Shown here: positions 7,054 through 8,064 of the stretch, piece after piece
How positions within the stretch are numbered: the first letter of the stretch is position 1
Layout: each line of letters starts with the position of its first letter
From: Alistipes sp.
GTDB lineage: Bacteria > Bacteroidota > Bacteroidia > Bacteroidales > Rikenellaceae
Assembly: GCA_017380275.1 (NCBI GenBank)
Contig: JAFOEH010000243.1
Span: 1 to 8,064 of the forward strand
Direction: 5' to 3'
DNA: 8,064 nucleotides
Position numbers and translations under genes: made by a program
The notes under the pieces: generated by a model
The model's database searches: none
Seen by the model: only the letters and a program-made list of their open reading frames with translations
Told to the model about the DNA's origin: nothing

Positions 7054-7095
7054 TACCCCCAAATGGTTAATATGGCCTTTGGGGGTATATTTTTT
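7054..7095 (+). terminator. Strong intrinsic terminator after the yitT-like gene
   Basis: TACCCCCAAA (7054-7063) pairs perfectly with TTTGGGGGTA (7078-7087). Two further G-C pairs form inside after a one-base bulge, leaving a loop of about 9 bases. The stem is followed by an interrupted T tract, TAT then six T (7088-7095). It starts 25 bases past the stop codon at 7029 and isolates this gene from the dehydrogenase downstream. The stem would also form in the other direction but lacks an equivalent T tract there. Confidence 0.9.
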
Positions 7096-7129
7096 GCTCC
7101 CCAAGCTGCTATTTATTAAAAATTATCAA

Positions 7130-7137
7130 TATCTTTG
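7130..7137 (+). promoter_or_regulatory. Candidate -7 promoter box for the dehydrogenase gene
   Basis: TATCTTTG is an exact TAnnTTTG match, 35 bases past the upstream terminator. Transcription is predicted to begin near 7141-7144, giving a leader of about 80 bases. I see no TTTG at the expected -33 position. It is the only consensus -7 box between the terminator and the gene. Confidence 0.5.
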
Positions 7138-7145
7138 AGAAATCA

Positions 7146-7191
7146 TTGACCATCGATGCCCTTTTAGGTGGGGCGCTGGCCGATAGGTCAA
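7146..7191 (+). promoter_or_regulatory. Structured leader element (bulged hairpin) before the dehydrogenase gene
   Basis: TTGACCATCG (7146-7155) pairs with CGAT-A-GGTCAA (7181-7191), forming a 10-base-pair stem with a single bulged A at 7185. Inside it, GCCC (7158-7161) can pair with GGGC (7171-7174) around a 9-base loop, or GCC (7158-7160) can pair with GGC (7178-7180) next to the outer stem. If transcription starts at the predicted site, the hairpin would be almost at the 5' end of the mRNA. It is followed by a 33-base A/T-rich stretch up to the start codon. It matches no riboswitch class I recognise. It could be a regulatory RNA, a 5'-end stabilising hairpin, or a DNA operator with TTGACC/GGTCAA half-sites. 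Confidence 0.5.
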
Positions 7192-7224
7192 ACCAAATAT
7201 ATACATTATATAAATATAGTTGCT

Positions 7225-7995
7225 ATGAAAAACTATTTCGATCTTAAGGGACAAGTCGCCGTTGTAACGGGCGCATCTACGGGTCTAGGCCTTCAGATGG
7301 CCAAGGCTTTCGCAAATCAGGGTGCTAATCTGGTTTTGCTCGCACGAAGAATGAATCTGCTTGAGGAGAACGCCAAGGCTATCGAGGAGGAGTTTGGCGT
7401 GGATGTGCTCCCCTTTGCTTGCGATATTACTGATACGGAGAAGGTTAAGGCTGCTGTTGCCGCTACGATGGAGCGCTTCGGCCGCGTCGATATTCTGATG
7501 AACAACGCCGGCACGGGTGCCGTAGGCCCCGCTGAGGAGATTACGGACGATCAGTTCAAGCACGAGATGCAGATCGACCTGTTCGGCACGTTCGTATGCG
7601 CACGCGAGTTCGGCAAGGAGATGATTAAGGCTAACTACGGCCGCGTGATCAACATCGCTTCGATGTACGGTCTTGTGGGTAATATGATTGTGGGTAGCGC
7701 ACCCTATCACGCAGCGAAGGGTGGCGTGGTGAATCTCACCCGCGCACTGGCTGCCGAGTGGGGCAAGTATGGCGTGACGGTTAATGCGATCTGCCCGGGT
7801 TACTTCTACACCGACCTGACGACCGCAACGCTCGACAGCGACTACTTCCAGGCTATCGCCAAGAGCAATATTCCTCTGCAGCGCTACGGCAAGGCGGGAG
7901 AGCTTGACACCTGCGCGTTGTTCCTCGCTTCGCCCTGCAGCACCTATGTCAATGGACAGAATATTGCCGTTGATGGAGGATATACCTGTATCTAA
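7225..7995 (+). CDS. Short-chain dehydrogenase/reductase (SDR), substrate unassigned
   Basis: This is a cytoplasmic NAD(P)-dependent oxidoreductase of the classical SDR type, 256 residues long and complete. The ATG at 7225 gives MKNYFDLKGQVAVVTGAS; an open frame reaching back to 7168 would cover the leader hairpin and is not used. The cofactor motif TGASTGLG is at 15-22. Paired arginines at 41-42 after the second strand hint at NADP(H), and CDIT (66-69) and NNAG (93-96) follow. Active-site residues are S146, Y161 and K165 (YHAAK), with PGYFYTDLT at 191-199 and the C-terminal NGQNIAVDGGYT at 243-254. The spacing S146 to Y161 is two residues longer than in FabG. At the place where the catalytic asparagine usually sits (VNL-G-F) this protein reads IDLFGTF, with aspartate at 118. 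Its general look is closest to gluconate 5-dehydrogenase-like and 3-oxoacyl reductase-like SDRs, but sequence alone does not fix the substrate. No sugar-acid or fatty-acid gene adjoins it. Confidence 0.9.
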   Translation: MKNYFDLKGQVAVVTGASTGLGLQMAKAFANQGANLVLLARRMNLLEENAKAIEEEFGVDVLPFACDITDTEKVKAAVAATMERFGRVDILMNNAGTGAVGPAEEITDDQFKHEMQIDLFGTFVCAREFGKEMIKANYGRVINIASMYGLVGNMIVGSAPYHAAKGGVVNLTRALAAEWGKYGVTVNAICPGYFYTDLTTATLDSDYFQAIAKSNIPLQRYGKAGELDTCALFLASPCSTYVNGQNIAVDGGYTCI

Positions 7996-8008
7996 TGACG
8001 TAGATATT

Positions 8009-8024
8009 AATTCAATTTTGAATT
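8009..8024. repeat. A/T-only inverted repeat downstream of the dehydrogenase gene
   Basis: AATTCAA (8009-8015) and TTGAATT (8018-8024) form a perfect 7-base inverted repeat with a 2-base centre; TTGAATT is partly repeated directly after it (8026-8032). As RNA it would be a weak 6-base-pair, almost purely A-U stem, so it is a poor terminator. Its role is unknown. Confidence 0.4.
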
Positions 8025-8037
8025 TTGAATTTCTAAT

Positions 8038-8064
8038 AAAAAAAATAGGTTGCCCTACGGGACA
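8038..8064 (-). terminator. Probable terminator hairpin cut by the right window edge
   Basis: Eight A residues (8038-8045) are followed by AGGTTGCCC (8047-8055), a TAC loop and GGGACA (8059-8064). The visible arms pair as CCC/GGG plus TG/CA with one bulged A, and the left arm AGGT would need bases beyond the window to complete the stem. On the minus strand this reads hairpin then T tract, as in an intrinsic terminator for a leftward gene beyond the edge. It might also serve the dehydrogenase gene if a T tract follows on the plus strand. Confidence 0.45.

Noticed and set aside
7168..7224. N-terminal extension of the dehydrogenase frame
   Set aside because: The extra residues would be encoded by the leader hairpin and the A/T-rich stretch. 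The family N-terminus starts cleanly at the ATG at 7225.

Overview
This window is an ordinary chromosomal segment of a member of the Bacteroidota, probably a GC-rich gut lineage such as Alistipes or another Rikenellaceae. The phylum call rests on promoter-like TAnnTTTG boxes upstream of most transcription units, a general lack of Shine-Dalgarno sequences, and the families present (DnaB, PriA and radical SAM proteins of Bacteroidota character, a DUF4252-type secreted protein). The genus is a guess from GC content and protein style. There is no rRNA, tRNA, CRISPR array, insertion sequence or phage gene.

Left half (minus strand, read right to left): a primosomal helicase gene priA is followed by a ComF-type phosphoribosyltransferase gene whose start overlaps the end of priA by 17 bases. 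After a 196-base gap comes the replicative helicase gene dnaB, which runs off the left edge with 441 residues visible. The gap holds a good promoter candidate for dnaB. Replication restart (PriA), fork unwinding (DnaB) and a competence-type protein (ComF) therefore sit together on one strand.

Right half (plus strand): a compact divergent promoter region (4494-4589) separates priA from a small secreted DUF4252-like protein. That gene is followed 15 bases later by a radical SAM protein of the YhcC/YtqA type. A YitT-family membrane protein comes next. It has its own promoter candidate inside the end of the radical SAM gene and an unusually clear Shine-Dalgarno sequence, and it ends in a strong intrinsic terminator (7054-7095). 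The last gene is a short-chain dehydrogenase/reductase. Its leader appears to begin almost directly with a 10-base-pair bulged hairpin (7146-7191). The right edge holds a poly-A tract followed by a partial hairpin, which looks like a terminator cut by the window end.

I found no convincing new multi-gene system. The points most worth following are the structured leader of the dehydrogenase, the priA-comF overlap (which resembles the comFA-comFC pairing of Firmicutes), the twin TTTGCAAAA palindromes at the DUF4252 promoter, and the priA promoter placed so close to the start codon that its transcript may be nearly leaderless.
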